Assembly (NCBI GenBank): GCA_000230935.2
Contig: AGIQ01000003.1
Coordinates: forward strand, 864,077-928,076
Length of the DNA stretch: 64,000 nt
Direction of reading: 5' to 3'
Source of the DNA: Mycolicibacterium rhodesiae JS60
GTDB lineage: Bacteria; Actinomycetota; Actinomycetes; Mycobacteriales; Mycobacteriaceae
In this document: one piece after another, positions 24,792 through 33,215 of the stretch
Numbering within the stretch: the stretch's first letter is position 1
Layout of the letters: each line of letters opens with the position of its first letter
Notes under the pieces: generated by a model
The model's input: only the letters and a program-made list of their open reading frames with translations
Database searches by the model: none
Told to the model about the DNA's origin: nothing
Translations under genes and position numbers: made by a program

Positions 24792-25610
24792 ATGCGCGTT
24801 GGATTCATCGGGCTGGGCAGCCAGGGCGCGCCCATGGCACGCCGGATCGTCGAGGGTGGCTACCCGACCGCGCTGTGGGCCCGGCGGGCCGCGTCGGTAG
24901 AACCGTTCGCTGACACCGCGGCAACGGTTGCAGCCACACCGGCCGAGCTGGCGCAGGGCAGTGATCTGGTGTGCCTGTGTGTAGTTGGCGATGCCGACGT
25001 CCTCGAGGTGGCCACCGGTGACGGCGGAGTGTTGTCCGGGCTGAAGCCCGGCGGCATCATCGCGGTGCACGCCACCGTGCACCCGGACACGTGCCGACAG
25101 CTGGCCGAGACGGCGGCCGCCCAGGGCGTGGCCGTGATCGATGCGCCGGTCAGCGGCGGCGGCCCGGCGGCCGAAGAAGGAAAGCTGCTCGTGATGATCG
25201 GCGGTGACGACGAGACCGTCGAGAAGGTTCGCCCGGTGTTCGCCACCTACGCCGACCCCATCGTCCACCTCGGTGGCGTCGGCGCGGGCCAGGTCACCAA
25301 GCTGCTGAACAACCTGCTGTTCACCGCCAACATCGCGACCGCCAAGACCGCACTCGACCTCGGTGCTGCGCTGGGCGTGGCGCCGGAGAACCTGTCCGAG
25401 GTGATCACCCGCGGCTCGGCCAACAGCTTCGCGCTGGGCAGCGTGGCCCGCTTCGGTGGCAACCTCGACATCCTCAAGCAGGTCGCGGCGGGACTGCTGC
25501 ACAAGGACGTCAGCCTGATCGCGGGGATCGCCGAAAAGGCCGGCGCGGCGCCCGGTGCCGTGCTCGATGCCGCCGACGCCGCATTGAGGTTGATGGACAA
25601 CCCGCGGTGA
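24792..25610 (+). CDS. 3-hydroxyisobutyrate dehydrogenase-like NAD(P) oxidoreductase (copy 1)
   Basis: A 272-residue beta-hydroxyacid dehydrogenase. It has the Rossmann motif GFIGLGSQGAPMA at the N-terminus, the substrate motif DAPVSGG (near 118-124) and the catalytic Lys region GQVTKLLNN. Such enzymes oxidise a beta-hydroxy acid to a semialdehyde or keto acid, or act as reductases in the imine-reductase branch. It is followed by a paralogue of similar length with a GTGA overlap, so the two may form a heterodimer or act in sequence. Confidence 0.88.
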   Translation: MRVGFIGLGSQGAPMARRIVEGGYPTALWARRAASVEPFADTAATVAATPAELAQGSDLVCLCVVGDADVLEVATGDGGVLSGLKPGGIIAVHATVHPDTCRQLAETAAAQGVAVIDAPVSGGGPAAEEGKLLVMIGGDDETVEKVRPVFATYADPIVHLGGVGAGQVTKLLNNLLFTANIATAKTALDLGAALGVAPENLSEVITRGSANSFALGSVARFGGNLDILKQVAAGLLHKDVSLIAGIAEKAGAAPGAVLDAADAALRLMDNPR

Positions 25611-26416
25611 AAGTCGGCTTCGTCGGCGCGGGCCGGATGGGCGCACCCATGGTGCGCCGGCTCTCCGACGCAGGCCATGTTGTAACGGTACTGGGCCGTA
25701 CGCCCGAAAAGCTTTCTGCCGCAGAGGAGTTGGGTGCCACTCCGGCCGGGAGCCTGGCCGAGCTGGCCCGCGACGCCGACGCCGTGGTGGTGTGCGTGTT
25801 CACCGACGAGCAGGTGCGTCAGATCTGCCTGGCCGACGACCTGCTGGGTGCCATGCGCCCGGGCGCGGTTCTGATCCTGCACACGACAGGCAGCCCGCGC
25901 ACCGCCCACGCCATCGCCGAGCGGGCAGGCGCGCGTGGTGTCGACGTGCTCGACGCGCCGGTCAGCGGCGGACCGCACGACATCGCCGCCGGGACGGTGA
26001 CGCTCTTCGTCGGCGGCGACGACGACGCCGTGCAACGGGTGCAGCCGCTGCTGTCCAGCTATGGCGACCCGGTGTTACATGTCGGACCGCTCGGTTTCGG
26101 GCAGCGGGTCAAGCTGATCAACAACACGCTGTTCGCCGCGCAGATCGGAATCGTGGCCGAGGCCGTGCGACTGGCCGGACGCCTCGGTGTCGACGAGTCC
26201 ACACTCCTGACCGCCCTACCCCACGGCAGCGGCACCAGCCGGGCGCTGAACTCGATCGCCCGAGTCGGCTCGGCCGCCGGATTCATCAGTGCCGTCGGTG
26301 AATTCATCGGCAAGGACGTGGCCGTCGTACGGGCGACGGTCACCGATCTCGGCAGTGACCTCGGCCTGCTAGACGACGTGGTCGACGCCGCACTTCCCCC
26401 CGAGAACGTTAGGTGA
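25607..26416 (+). CDS. 3-hydroxyisobutyrate dehydrogenase-like NAD(P) oxidoreductase (copy 2)
   Basis: A 269-residue paralogue of the preceding protein: GFVGAGRMGAPMV at the N-terminus, DAPVSGG near 116-122 and GQRVKLINN with the Lys. It is clearly diverged from copy 1 outside these motifs, so the duplication is old. The GTG start overlaps the preceding stop. Last gene of the tightly overlapping operon that begins with the NuoF-like gene. Confidence 0.88.
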   Translation: MKVGFVGAGRMGAPMVRRLSDAGHVVTVLGRTPEKLSAAEELGATPAGSLAELARDADAVVVCVFTDEQVRQICLADDLLGAMRPGAVLILHTTGSPRTAHAIAERAGARGVDVLDAPVSGGPHDIAAGTVTLFVGGDDDAVQRVQPLLSSYGDPVLHVGPLGFGQRVKLINNTLFAAQIGIVAEAVRLAGRLGVDESTLLTALPHGSGTSRALNSIARVGSAAGFISAVGEFIGKDVAVVRATVTDLGSDLGLLDDVVDAALPPENVR

Positions 26417-26453
26417 TTTAGCCATTTTCAGCTCTCCCGTACGCCCTACTGTT

Positions 26454-26485
26454 AGCGTTACAATCAACCAGCCTTCCGTAACGCT
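26454..26485. promoter_or_regulatory. Inverted repeat before the P450-ferredoxin operon
   Basis: AGCGTTAC and GTAACGCT form perfect 8-bp arms separated by 16 bp, 33 bp upstream of the P450 start. The spacing fits a dimeric regulator contacting successive helical turns. The motif differs from the GAGAAT palindromes, so this operon may answer to another regulator. Confidence 0.5.
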
Positions 26486-26518
26486 CATAGCCCCGCTCTC
26501 GCCTCGGAGGAGATCGCA

Positions 26519-27721
26519 ATGACCCAGGCCGAACTCGTCTTCGATCCGTTCTCACAGGAGTACTTCGCCAATCCGTTCGACATCTACCGGCGGATGCGGG
26601 ACGAGGCGCCGCTGTACTACGACGCAGGAGAGGACTTCTACGCGCTCTCGCGCCATGAGGACGTTTCGGCGGCGCTGAAGGACCACGACAGCTTCTCGTC
26701 GTCGCGCGGCTGCGATCTGGCGATGGTGAAGGGCGACGAGCCGCCGCAGAAGTCGATCATCTTCATGGACCCGCCCGAGCATCGGCACATGCGCAGCCTG
26801 CTGAACAAGGCGTTCACGCCGCGCGCGGTGCAATCGCAGAAGGAAGTGGTCATCGAACTGGTCGACCGCTATCTGGCTGCCGCCAATCCGGACGCGTTCG
26901 ACGTCGTCCAGGATTTCTCCGGCCCCTTCCCCGTCGAGGTCATCACCAGGATGGCCGGCGTGCCGGAGGAATACCGTCAGCAGGTCCGGCACTGGATCGA
27001 CACCAGCCTGAGCCGTGAGCCCGGGCAGGTGGGCTACAGCGAAGCCGGCATGCAGGCCAACGTTGACACCGCGATCTACTACTACGGCCTGGTGCAGGAG
27101 CGGCGGGAAAACCCGCAGGACGACATGATCAGCCGCCTGATCGCCGCCGAGATCCCCGACGACGACGGCAACTTGCGTCGCCTCGACGACATCGAGATCT
27201 GTGGCTTTGCAACGCTTCTCGGTGGGGCCGGCGCCGAGACCGTCACCAAGCTGATGGGCACCGCGGCCGTCAACTTCGCGCGATTCCCCGAACAGTGGCA
27301 GAAGCTGCTCGACGACCGGGACAAGATCCCGGCCGCGGTCGAAGAGCTGCTGCGCTACGAGGGCCCGGTGCAGTACAACGTGCGCTTCACGCTGCGGGAT
27401 ACGGAGGTGCCCAGCGGCAAGATCCCGGCAGGCAAACCGGTGTTCCTCCTGATGGCCTCGGCCAACCGCGATTCGGCCGCCTTCACCGACGCCGACACAT
27501 TCGACATCGACCGCGACCGCACCGAGGCGCAGAACCTCGGCCTCGGCTACGGCATCCACAGCTGCCTCGGCGCTGCGCTGGCCCGGATGGAGAGTGCCGT
27601 CGCACTGGAGAAGCTTCTCGACTTCATGCCGCGCTACGAAGTGCAATGGGACGGCCTGCGGCGCGTTCAGATGCAGAATGTGGCGGGCTTCTCCCATGTC
27701 CCGGTTAAGGTGCTGCGATGA
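26519..27721 (+). CDS. Cytochrome P450 monooxygenase
   Basis: A 400-residue P450 with the I-helix motif GGAGAETV (near 235-242), EELLR (275-279) and the heme loop LGLGYGIHSCLG with the axial Cys near 349. The I-helix acid-alcohol pair is replaced by Glu-Thr in GAETV, a variation also seen in other actinobacterial P450s. It overlaps the following ferredoxin start as ATGA, so the two are co-translated. The ATG start follows GGAGG. Likely hydroxylates a hydrophobic intermediate of this locus. Confidence 0.94.
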   Translation: MTQAELVFDPFSQEYFANPFDIYRRMRDEAPLYYDAGEDFYALSRHEDVSAALKDHDSFSSSRGCDLAMVKGDEPPQKSIIFMDPPEHRHMRSLLNKAFTPRAVQSQKEVVIELVDRYLAAANPDAFDVVQDFSGPFPVEVITRMAGVPEEYRQQVRHWIDTSLSREPGQVGYSEAGMQANVDTAIYYYGLVQERRENPQDDMISRLIAAEIPDDDGNLRRLDDIEICGFATLLGGAGAETVTKLMGTAAVNFARFPEQWQKLLDDRDKIPAAVEELLRYEGPVQYNVRFTLRDTEVPSGKIPAGKPVFLLMASANRDSAAFTDADTFDIDRDRTEAQNLGLGYGIHSCLGAALARMESAVALEKLLDFMPRYEVQWDGLRRVQMQNVAGFSHVPVKVLR

Positions 27722-27909
27722 AGATCGAAGTGGACTTCGGCCTGTGTGAGGCCAACGCGATCTGTATGGGAATCATCCCCGAGGTGTTCCAGGTCGACGA
27801 CCAGGATTACCTGCATGTGCTCACCGACGAGGTGACCCCGGAGAACGAGGCGCAGGTCCGTGACGCGGTGCGCCAGTGCCCGCGGCAGGCCATCTCGATC
27901 AAGGAATAA
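27718..27909 (+). CDS. [3Fe-4S] ferredoxin, P450 partner
   Basis: A 63-residue ferredoxin with CEANAIC (Cys10, Cys16) and Cys54 (RQCPRQAI); Ala13 replaces the fourth ligand, which fits a three-iron cluster. The start overlaps the P450 stop, so it is almost certainly that enzyme's electron donor. Confidence 0.93.
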   Translation: MKIEVDFGLCEANAICMGIIPEVFQVDDQDYLHVLTDEVTPENEAQVRDAVRQCPRQAISIKE

Positions 27910-28002
27910 CGCCCACAACACGCGGTCGTCCCGGTCAGCACCGGCGTCGTCGCACCGACGTTCACCGTCGACGTAATCGCGAACCTGGTCTTCGGCATCC
28001 CG

Positions 28003-28467
28003 GTGATGGTGCTCCCGTTCGTCATCCTGTGGGATGCGCCGGGCGAGAAGCGAACCCGGCTCGACAAGGCCGCCGAGCTGACGGTGTTCGCGGTCTGGAC
28101 CCGGCTGATCCGGTCGGACCTCGCGCTGGAGTCCCGAATCCGTTGTCTGTGGCTGGCGTTCGCCGGTTGCGCGATCCTGATGAGCAGCACCGCCGTGTAT
28201 TTCCTGGCCGAGCTGGGTGCCGGATTCGCCGATATCGGGCAGGGCGCATTCGACCTGTGCTTCAAGTTCATCGGCGAGAACGTGCCATTCATCGTGCTAC
28301 CGCCGTTGGTGCTGTACTCGATCCACCCGCAGATCGATCACCTGACCCGCAGGGCCGCCCGGGCCAAGGTCGACGTCAGCTGGCGGGAACCAGGTCGGCA
28401 CCGATCGGCGGACAGCTCATCGCACCGCTTCGGAAGGTCTCGGTCGGTGCCACCGCGATGTCGTTGA
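28003..28467 (+). CDS. Small membrane protein, probably a remnant lacking its true N-terminus
   Basis: A frame with three hydrophobic segments (around PVMVLPFVILW, LAFAGCAILMSSTAVYFL and VPFIVLPPLVLY) and charged loops between them. Protein-like sequence with the first hydrophobic segment already extends upstream in the same frame to the ferredoxin stop at 27909, but no ATG, GTG or TTG lies there. The coding start therefore seems lost, or translation begins inside the first segment. The C-terminal 30 residues run antisense into the next gene and are Arg/Ser-rich, so the original end is also uncertain. Family not recognised; it may be non-functional. Confidence 0.42.
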   Translation: MMVLPFVILWDAPGEKRTRLDKAAELTVFAVWTRLIRSDLALESRIRCLWLAFAGCAILMSSTAVYFLAELGAGFADIGQGAFDLCFKFIGENVPFIVLPPLVLYSIHPQIDHLTRRAARAKVDVSWREPGRHRSADSSSHRFGRSRSVPPRCR

Positions 28468-28882
28468 CCGCCGCGGCAGCCAGTGCCTGCGCCTTGAACA
28501 CGCGCGCGGCCGAACTGAGCCGGTGCTCAACCGAATCCACATTGCGGTCGAGTTCGGTCGGCTGCGCCTCACCCCACAGCGCCACCTCGGTCATGCCGTA
28601 GTCCAGCGCCCGCCGCACACCCTCACGGACCCGGACGTCGGTGTCGACGAGGCCGGCGGCAACCGCCAGCGCCTGCGGATGCGGCTGGTCGTCGCCGGCT
28701 TCGAGCACGGATTCGAAATCGACGGCCTGGGCGCCCAGGATCGACAGCGGACGGGTGTCACCGGGTTCAGCGAGGAGAACGTTGACGTCCCAGCCGGCCA
28801 TCACGCGATCGAAGATCCAGCCACCGGCATGCTGCACTGCCTCGAGGACCGTCGGCGCGACGATGTCGAGCCGGTATCTCAT
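28376..28882 (-). CDS. Conserved hypothetical protein co-translated with TetR
   Basis: A 168-residue soluble protein starting MRYRLDIVAPTVLEAVQHAGGWIFDRVMAGWDVNVLL, with no recognised domain, signal peptide or membrane segment. ATG at 28882 overlaps the TetR stop as ATGA, so it belongs to the regulator's operon and may modulate or sense something with it. Actinobacterial proteins with this 'GGWIFDRVMAGWDV' beginning are familiar to me only as hypotheticals. The 3' end overlaps the convergent membrane-protein remnant by 92 bp. Confidence 0.72.
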   Translation of the reverse strand: MRYRLDIVAPTVLEAVQHAGGWIFDRVMAGWDVNVLLAEPGDTRPLSILGAQAVDFESVLEAGDDQPHPQALAVAAGLVDTDVRVREGVRRALDYGMTEVALWGEAQPTELDRNVDSVEHRLSSAARVFKAQALAAAAVNDIAVAPTETFRSGAMSCPPIGADLVPAS

Positions 28883-29520
28883 GATCCGGCGGGCGGTGCC
28901 AGCTGGCTCGCCAGCGACCTGGAGTACTCCCGAAACACGTCGGTCAGCGGTATCGACGGGTCGAGTAGCCATGAGGTCTCCATTCCGTTCACAAATGCCA
29001 GGATTTCGATGGCCTTGCGGGCCGCGTTGACGTCGGGTCGGTAGCGGCCGTCGGCCTGGCCACTGCGGATGCGCTCGGCGATGATCTCGACCGCCTGCCG
29101 GTAGCGGTCCACCAGACGGTCGTGCAGCGGGGCGTCGGGTGCGATGTTCTCGACCATCAGCACCGCGAAGGTGCCCACGAGTTGGGGCGACCGGTCGAAC
29201 CGATCGGCCGCGTTGGCGATGCCTTCGACGAGGTCACCGAACAGGTAGTCGGCGTGCTCGCTGTCGTCGGCATCGCGGGCGTCGAGCACCGCGTGCAGCA
29301 GCTGTTCCTTCGATTCGAAGTGGTGCAGCAGCCCGGCGGCGGTGACACCGGCCTCCCTGGCGATCTGGGCCAGGGTGGTGTTGCGCCAGCCGTTGCGCGC
29401 CAGCAGACGCTGCGCGACGTCGAGAATGCGCTGCTTGCGGTCCTCACCCTTGGCCAGAAGGGTGGCGTAGGGGCGATGAGCGCTTGCGCGAAGAGCAGAC
29501 GTATCGGGTGCCGTAGTCAC
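28879..29520 (-). CDS. TetR/AcrR family transcriptional regulator
   Basis: A 213-residue TetR-type repressor. The DNA-binding domain spans about residues 28-75 (RILDVAQRLLARNGWRNTT, then IAREAGVTAAGLLHHFESK), followed by an all-helical ligand domain. A 9-bp inverted repeat lies directly upstream of its ATG and is the obvious autoregulatory operator. The N-terminal codons contain a 20-nt copy of the dispersed motif that forms the tandem repeat at 38221-38308. It is expressed with the hypothetical protein downstream; targets may include the minus-strand acyl-CoA dehydrogenase operon next to it. Confidence 0.9.
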   Translation of the reverse strand: MTTAPDTSALRASAHRPYATLLAKGEDRKQRILDVAQRLLARNGWRNTTLAQIAREAGVTAAGLLHHFESKEQLLHAVLDARDADDSEHADYLFGDLVEGIANAADRFDRSPQLVGTFAVLMVENIAPDAPLHDRLVDRYRQAVEIIAERIRSGQADGRYRPDVNAARKAIEILAFVNGMETSWLLDPSIPLTDVFREYSRSLASQLAPPAGS

Positions 29521-29538
29521 CGCACTCCCTTCCGTCAG

Positions 29539-29568
29539 ACCAACCTAGTGAACACACAGTAGGTTGGT
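29539..29568. promoter_or_regulatory. Inverted repeat, likely TetR autoregulatory operator
   Basis: ACCAACCTA-N12-TAGGTTGGT, perfect 9-bp arms, beginning 19 bp upstream of the TetR start codon. It does not occur in front of other genes here, so this regulator seems to have a local role. Confidence 0.6.
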
Positions 29569-29659
29569 TTGGTCGGGTGTGACAAGGGTCTCAGCGGAAA
29601 AAGTTCGAAGTGAGCGAATCGTTTACTCGCGACGACTCGATCGGGGCCGCGACGCGCCG

Positions 29660-30820
29660 CTATAACCCCAGCGATTTGGCGATGATCACCTTCATGACCT
29701 CGCTGGTGCCGGCGTAGATCCGGGCCACCCGAGCATCGGTGTAGAGGCGGGCGATCGGATACTCCATCATGTAGCCGTAGCCGCCGAAGAGCTGCAGGCA
29801 GCGATCGATCACCCGCTGCTGCATCTCGGTGCAGAACAGCTTGACCCGGGCCGCGTCGGCACCGCTGAGCTCACCTTCGACGTGCAGGGACACCGCCCGG
29901 TCAAGCATGGCCTGGGCCGCCTCCACCTCTGTCGAGCAGGCAGCGAGTTCGAACTTGGTGTTCTGAAACGACGCGACCGGCGTGCCGAATGCCTTGCGGC
30001 TCTGCGTGTATTCGATGGCGGCGGCGATCGCCGAGCGGGCTTGGGCCACCGAGCCGACCGCAACGGTGAGCCGCTCCTGGGCCAGGTTGTGCCCCAGGTA
30101 GCTGAAGGCCTGCCCCTCCTCCCCCAGCACATTGGCGGCGGGCACCCGCACGTCGACGAACGACAGCTCCGCGGTGTCCTGCACCTTGCAGCCCATCTTC
30201 TCCAGCTCACGGCCGCGGGTGAAGCCCGCCATCCCGTCCTCGACGACCAGCAGGGTCAGCCCCGAGCGACGGTTGTCCGGATCGGTGGCGGTGCGCGCCA
30301 CCACGACCACCAGATCGGCCTGCATGCCGCCGGTGATGAACGTCTTGGCGCCGTTGACGATGTAATCGTCTCCGTCACGCACTGCCGTCGTGCGCACCCC
30401 GGCCAGGTCCGATCCGGTGCCCGGCTCGGTCATCGCGACCGCGGTCAGCAGCGTGCCCGCAGCCAGCCCCGGGAACCACCGCGCCCGCTGTTCGTCGTTC
30501 GCGTAGTGCAGGAAGTACGGCAGGATCACCTCGAGCTGGGTGCGCACCGTCGACAGCGTCACCAGGGCGTGGGCGGCTTCCTCCTGCAGCACGACGTGGT
30601 AGCGGTAGTCGTCCTGTCCGCCGCCGCCATACTCCTCGGGCAGGGTGATGCCCATGATCCCGGTCTCGCCGAGTTTGGCGAACGTCTCACGCGGCATCCG
30701 GCCGGCCTTCTCCCACTGCGGGTAGGCCGGCACGACCTCCTTCTCGATGAAATCTCGAGCGAGTTCGCGGAACGCCTCGTGGTCTTCGGTGAACAGATCG
30801 CGGCGCATCAGGTCCCTCAA
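29660..30820 (-). CDS. Acyl-CoA dehydrogenase, homotetrameric type
   Basis: A 386-residue complete acyl-CoA dehydrogenase. The FAD/substrate loop is AMTEPGTGSDLA and the C-terminal segment is RIYAGTSEVMKVIIAKSLGL. The Glu of the YEGT position is Ala here, but a Glu in the helix segment LAQERLTVAV matches the alternative catalytic position of isovaleryl- and long-chain-type enzymes, so it should be active. Its start overlaps the thiolase stop as ATGA. Last gene of a minus-strand operon starting near 34.4 kb or 35.8 kb. Confidence 0.92.
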   Translation of the reverse strand: MRDLMRRDLFTEDHEAFRELARDFIEKEVVPAYPQWEKAGRMPRETFAKLGETGIMGITLPEEYGGGGQDDYRYHVVLQEEAAHALVTLSTVRTQLEVILPYFLHYANDEQRARWFPGLAAGTLLTAVAMTEPGTGSDLAGVRTTAVRDGDDYIVNGAKTFITGGMQADLVVVVARTATDPDNRRSGLTLLVVEDGMAGFTRGRELEKMGCKVQDTAELSFVDVRVPAANVLGEEGQAFSYLGHNLAQERLTVAVGSVAQARSAIAAAIEYTQSRKAFGTPVASFQNTKFELAACSTEVEAAQAMLDRAVSLHVEGELSGADAARVKLFCTEMQQRVIDRCLQLFGGYGYMMEYPIARLYTDARVARIYAGTSEVMKVIIAKSLGL

Positions 30821-31962
30821 TTGATCAGTTCGACGACGGTGGCGTTAGCGGTGCCGCCGCCCTCGCACATCGTCTGCAGTCCGTAGCGAATTCCGTTGTC
30901 ACGCATGTGGTGCAGCATCCGCGTCATCAGGACCGCACCCGATCCGCCCAGCGGGTGGCCCAGTGCGATGGCCCCGCCCAGCGGGTTGACCCGGTCTGCC
31001 TTGGCGCCGAGGTCGGCCTGCCAGGCCATCGGCACCGGCGCGAATGCCTCGTTGACCTCGAACACCCCGATGTCGTCGACACCGAGGCCGGTTTTGCGCA
31101 GCACCTTCTGCGTCGCAGGGATCGGGCCGGTGAGCATCATCACCGGGTTGGCGCCGGCCACCGCACCGGCGACGTAGCGCGCCAGCGGTGTCCAGCCAAG
31201 GGCTGCAGCATATTCGGCGGTGGTGACCAGCAGTGCGGCCGCGCCGTCGGAGATCTGTGAGGAGTTGCCGGCGTGGATTATGCCGTCGTCGGCGAAGGCC
31301 GGCTTGAGCCCGGCCAGCTTCTCGGCGGTGGTCCCCCGCCGGATGCCTTCGTCGGCACTGACCACACCGCCATCGGTGGCCACCGGGACAATCTGGTCGT
31401 CGAAAGCGCCGCGATCCTGTGCGGCCGCGGCGAGTTCGTGGCTGCGGGCCGCAAATTCGTCGACATCGGTGCGCGAGAAGCCCCACTTCTCGGCGATCAT
31501 CTCCGCCGAGATGCCTTGGTTGAACGAGAAGTCGTCGTAGCGCTTGAGGACCTTGGGGCCATACGGCATGCCGGTGGCACGCGCGGAGCCGAGCGGAACC
31601 CGGCTCATCACCTCGACGCCGCCGGCGACGACCACGTCCTGCTGCCCGGACATCACGGCCTGCGCCGCGAAATCGAGTGCCTGCTGGCTGGATCCGCAGG
31701 CCCGGTTGACGGTCGTTCCCGGAATCGATTCCGGCCAGCCGGCGGCCAAGACCGAGAATCGGCCGATATTGCTGGACTGGTCGCCGACCTGCGACACACA
31801 GCCCCACACCACGTCGTCGACCGTCACCGGGTCCAGACCGGTGCGCTCGGCGAGCGCGTTCAGCACCAACCCCGACAGATCGGCGGCATGCATCCCGGAC
31901 AGTCCGCCGTTCCGCTTGCCGACCGGCGTGCGCACCGCCTCGACAATCACCGTTTCACGCAT
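30817..31962 (-). CDS. Thiolase (acetyl-CoA acyltransferase, FadA-type)
   Basis: A 381-residue degradative-type thiolase: nucleophile in NRACGSSQQA (Cys near 89), His in GHPLGGSG and the second Cys in CEGGGTANA near the C-terminus. All catalytic residues are present, so a conventional 3-ketoacyl-CoA thiolysis is expected, unlike the SCP2-type and Cys-less thiolase-fold proteins elsewhere in the locus. It is flanked by a CoA-transferase 16 bp upstream and an overlapping acyl-CoA dehydrogenase downstream. Confidence 0.93.
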   Translation of the reverse strand: MRETVIVEAVRTPVGKRNGGLSGMHAADLSGLVLNALAERTGLDPVTVDDVVWGCVSQVGDQSSNIGRFSVLAAGWPESIPGTTVNRACGSSQQALDFAAQAVMSGQQDVVVAGGVEVMSRVPLGSARATGMPYGPKVLKRYDDFSFNQGISAEMIAEKWGFSRTDVDEFAARSHELAAAAQDRGAFDDQIVPVATDGGVVSADEGIRRGTTAEKLAGLKPAFADDGIIHAGNSSQISDGAAALLVTTAEYAAALGWTPLARYVAGAVAGANPVMMLTGPIPATQKVLRKTGLGVDDIGVFEVNEAFAPVPMAWQADLGAKADRVNPLGGAIALGHPLGGSGAVLMTRMLHHMRDNGIRYGLQTMCEGGGTANATVVELIN

Positions 31963-31978
31963 GGTTTCTCCTCATTGC

Positions 31979-33193
31979 TCACGCGACAACGCCCTGCGCG
32001 CGCAGGCGGTCGATCTCATTGGCGGACAAGCCCAGTTCGGCCAGCAGGGCATCGGTGTGCTCCCCGAGACCGGGTACCGGACCCATCGGCTGCTCATATC
32101 CTGCGATGATCGGTGGCGGCAGGATCGCCTCGATCGGCCCAGCTGTGGTTTGCACCGTCCGCCAGCGATCGCGATCGGACAGTTGCGGGTGCGCCAGCAC
32201 ATCGCTTGGCAGATTGTAGCGGGCGTTCCCGATGCCCGCGGTGTCAGCCGTCTTCTGGATGTGTGCGAGATCGTGTTGGGCACACCAGGTTTGGATCGCC
32301 TCGTTGAGGACTTCGCGGTGGGCGCAGCGATCGGAGTTGGTGGCGTACCGAGGGTCGTCAGCCAGGTCGGGTCGCTCGATGATCTCGCGGGCCAGCCGTT
32401 GCCACTCGCGGTCGTTGGTGGTGCCCAGCACCACCGTCTGGTCGTCTGCCGTCGCAAAGGAGCCGTAGGGCGCCACCGCCGGGGAGTTCATCCCCAACGG
32501 CTGCTGGTCGATTCCGGAATGTTGGGCGTAGGTCAGCGGATAGCCCATCAGGTCCATCATGGTGTCGAACAGGCTTACACTAACGGCAGCCCCCCGCCGC
32601 GTCCGCTGACCCCGGGAGATCAGCAGCGCCATGATCGACAGCGCCGAGTACAACCCGGTGGAGATGTCGGCGATCGGCGGTCCAGGCTTGGCCGGCATCC
32701 CGGGATAGCCTGTGACCGAGCATGATCCGGACTCCGCCTGCGCCAGCAGATCATAGGCCCGCTTGTTCGACAGCGGGCCGCCCGCCCCGTAGCCGTCGAT
32801 CTCGACGGCGATCACATCGGGGTGGCGCTCACGTAGCTGGTCGGGCGAGATGCCAAGCCTGGCAGTGGATCCCGGTGCCAGATTCGACACCAGCGCGTCG
32901 GCGCGGTCCAGCAAGCGGTGCAGGATCTGAAGACCCTCGTCCGACTTGAGGTCCAGTGCGATGGACTCTTTGTTGCGGTTGGCCCACACAAAATGGGCGG
33001 CGAGGCCCCCGGGACCGTTGACGACGTCGTCGTAGTGCCGGGCGAAATCGCCACCGGCCGGGTTCTCGACCTTGATCACCCGGGCGCCGAAGTCGGCGAG
33101 GACGCGCGAGCACATCGGCGCCGCCACCGCCTGTTCCAGGGCCACGACGGTGATACCGGCCAGCGGGGCTGCCGGTCCGTGCGCAGAAGTCAT
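31979..33193 (-). CDS. CaiB/BaiF family CoA-transferase
   Basis: A 404-residue class III CoA-transferase: LAGITVVALEQAVAAPMCSR at the N-terminus, GARVIKVE, NKESIALDLK and the catalytic-Asp region RAYDLLAQAES (Asp near 143). It lies 22 bp after the acyl-CoA dehydrogenase stop and 16 bp before the thiolase, inside a beta-oxidation operon. It is one of three CaiB-type enzymes in the window, which suggests that several acids or different donors are used. Confidence 0.91.
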   Translation of the reverse strand: MTSAHGPAAPLAGITVVALEQAVAAPMCSRVLADFGARVIKVENPAGGDFARHYDDVVNGPGGLAAHFVWANRNKESIALDLKSDEGLQILHRLLDRADALVSNLAPGSTARLGISPDQLRERHPDVIAVEIDGYGAGGPLSNKRAYDLLAQAESGSCSVTGYPGMPAKPGPPIADISTGLYSALSIMALLISRGQRTRRGAAVSVSLFDTMMDLMGYPLTYAQHSGIDQQPLGMNSPAVAPYGSFATADDQTVVLGTTNDREWQRLAREIIERPDLADDPRYATNSDRCAHREVLNEAIQTWCAQHDLAHIQKTADTAGIGNARYNLPSDVLAHPQLSDRDRWRTVQTTAGPIEAILPPPIIAGYEQPMGPVPGLGEHTDALLAELGLSANEIDRLRAQGVVA

Positions 33194-33215
33194 CAGATCA
33201 CCATACGGTCGACCG

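Noticed and set aside
26402..26416. GAGAAC half-site at the end of the second hydroxyacid dehydrogenase gene
   Set aside because: Coding sequence with no second half; expected by chance.
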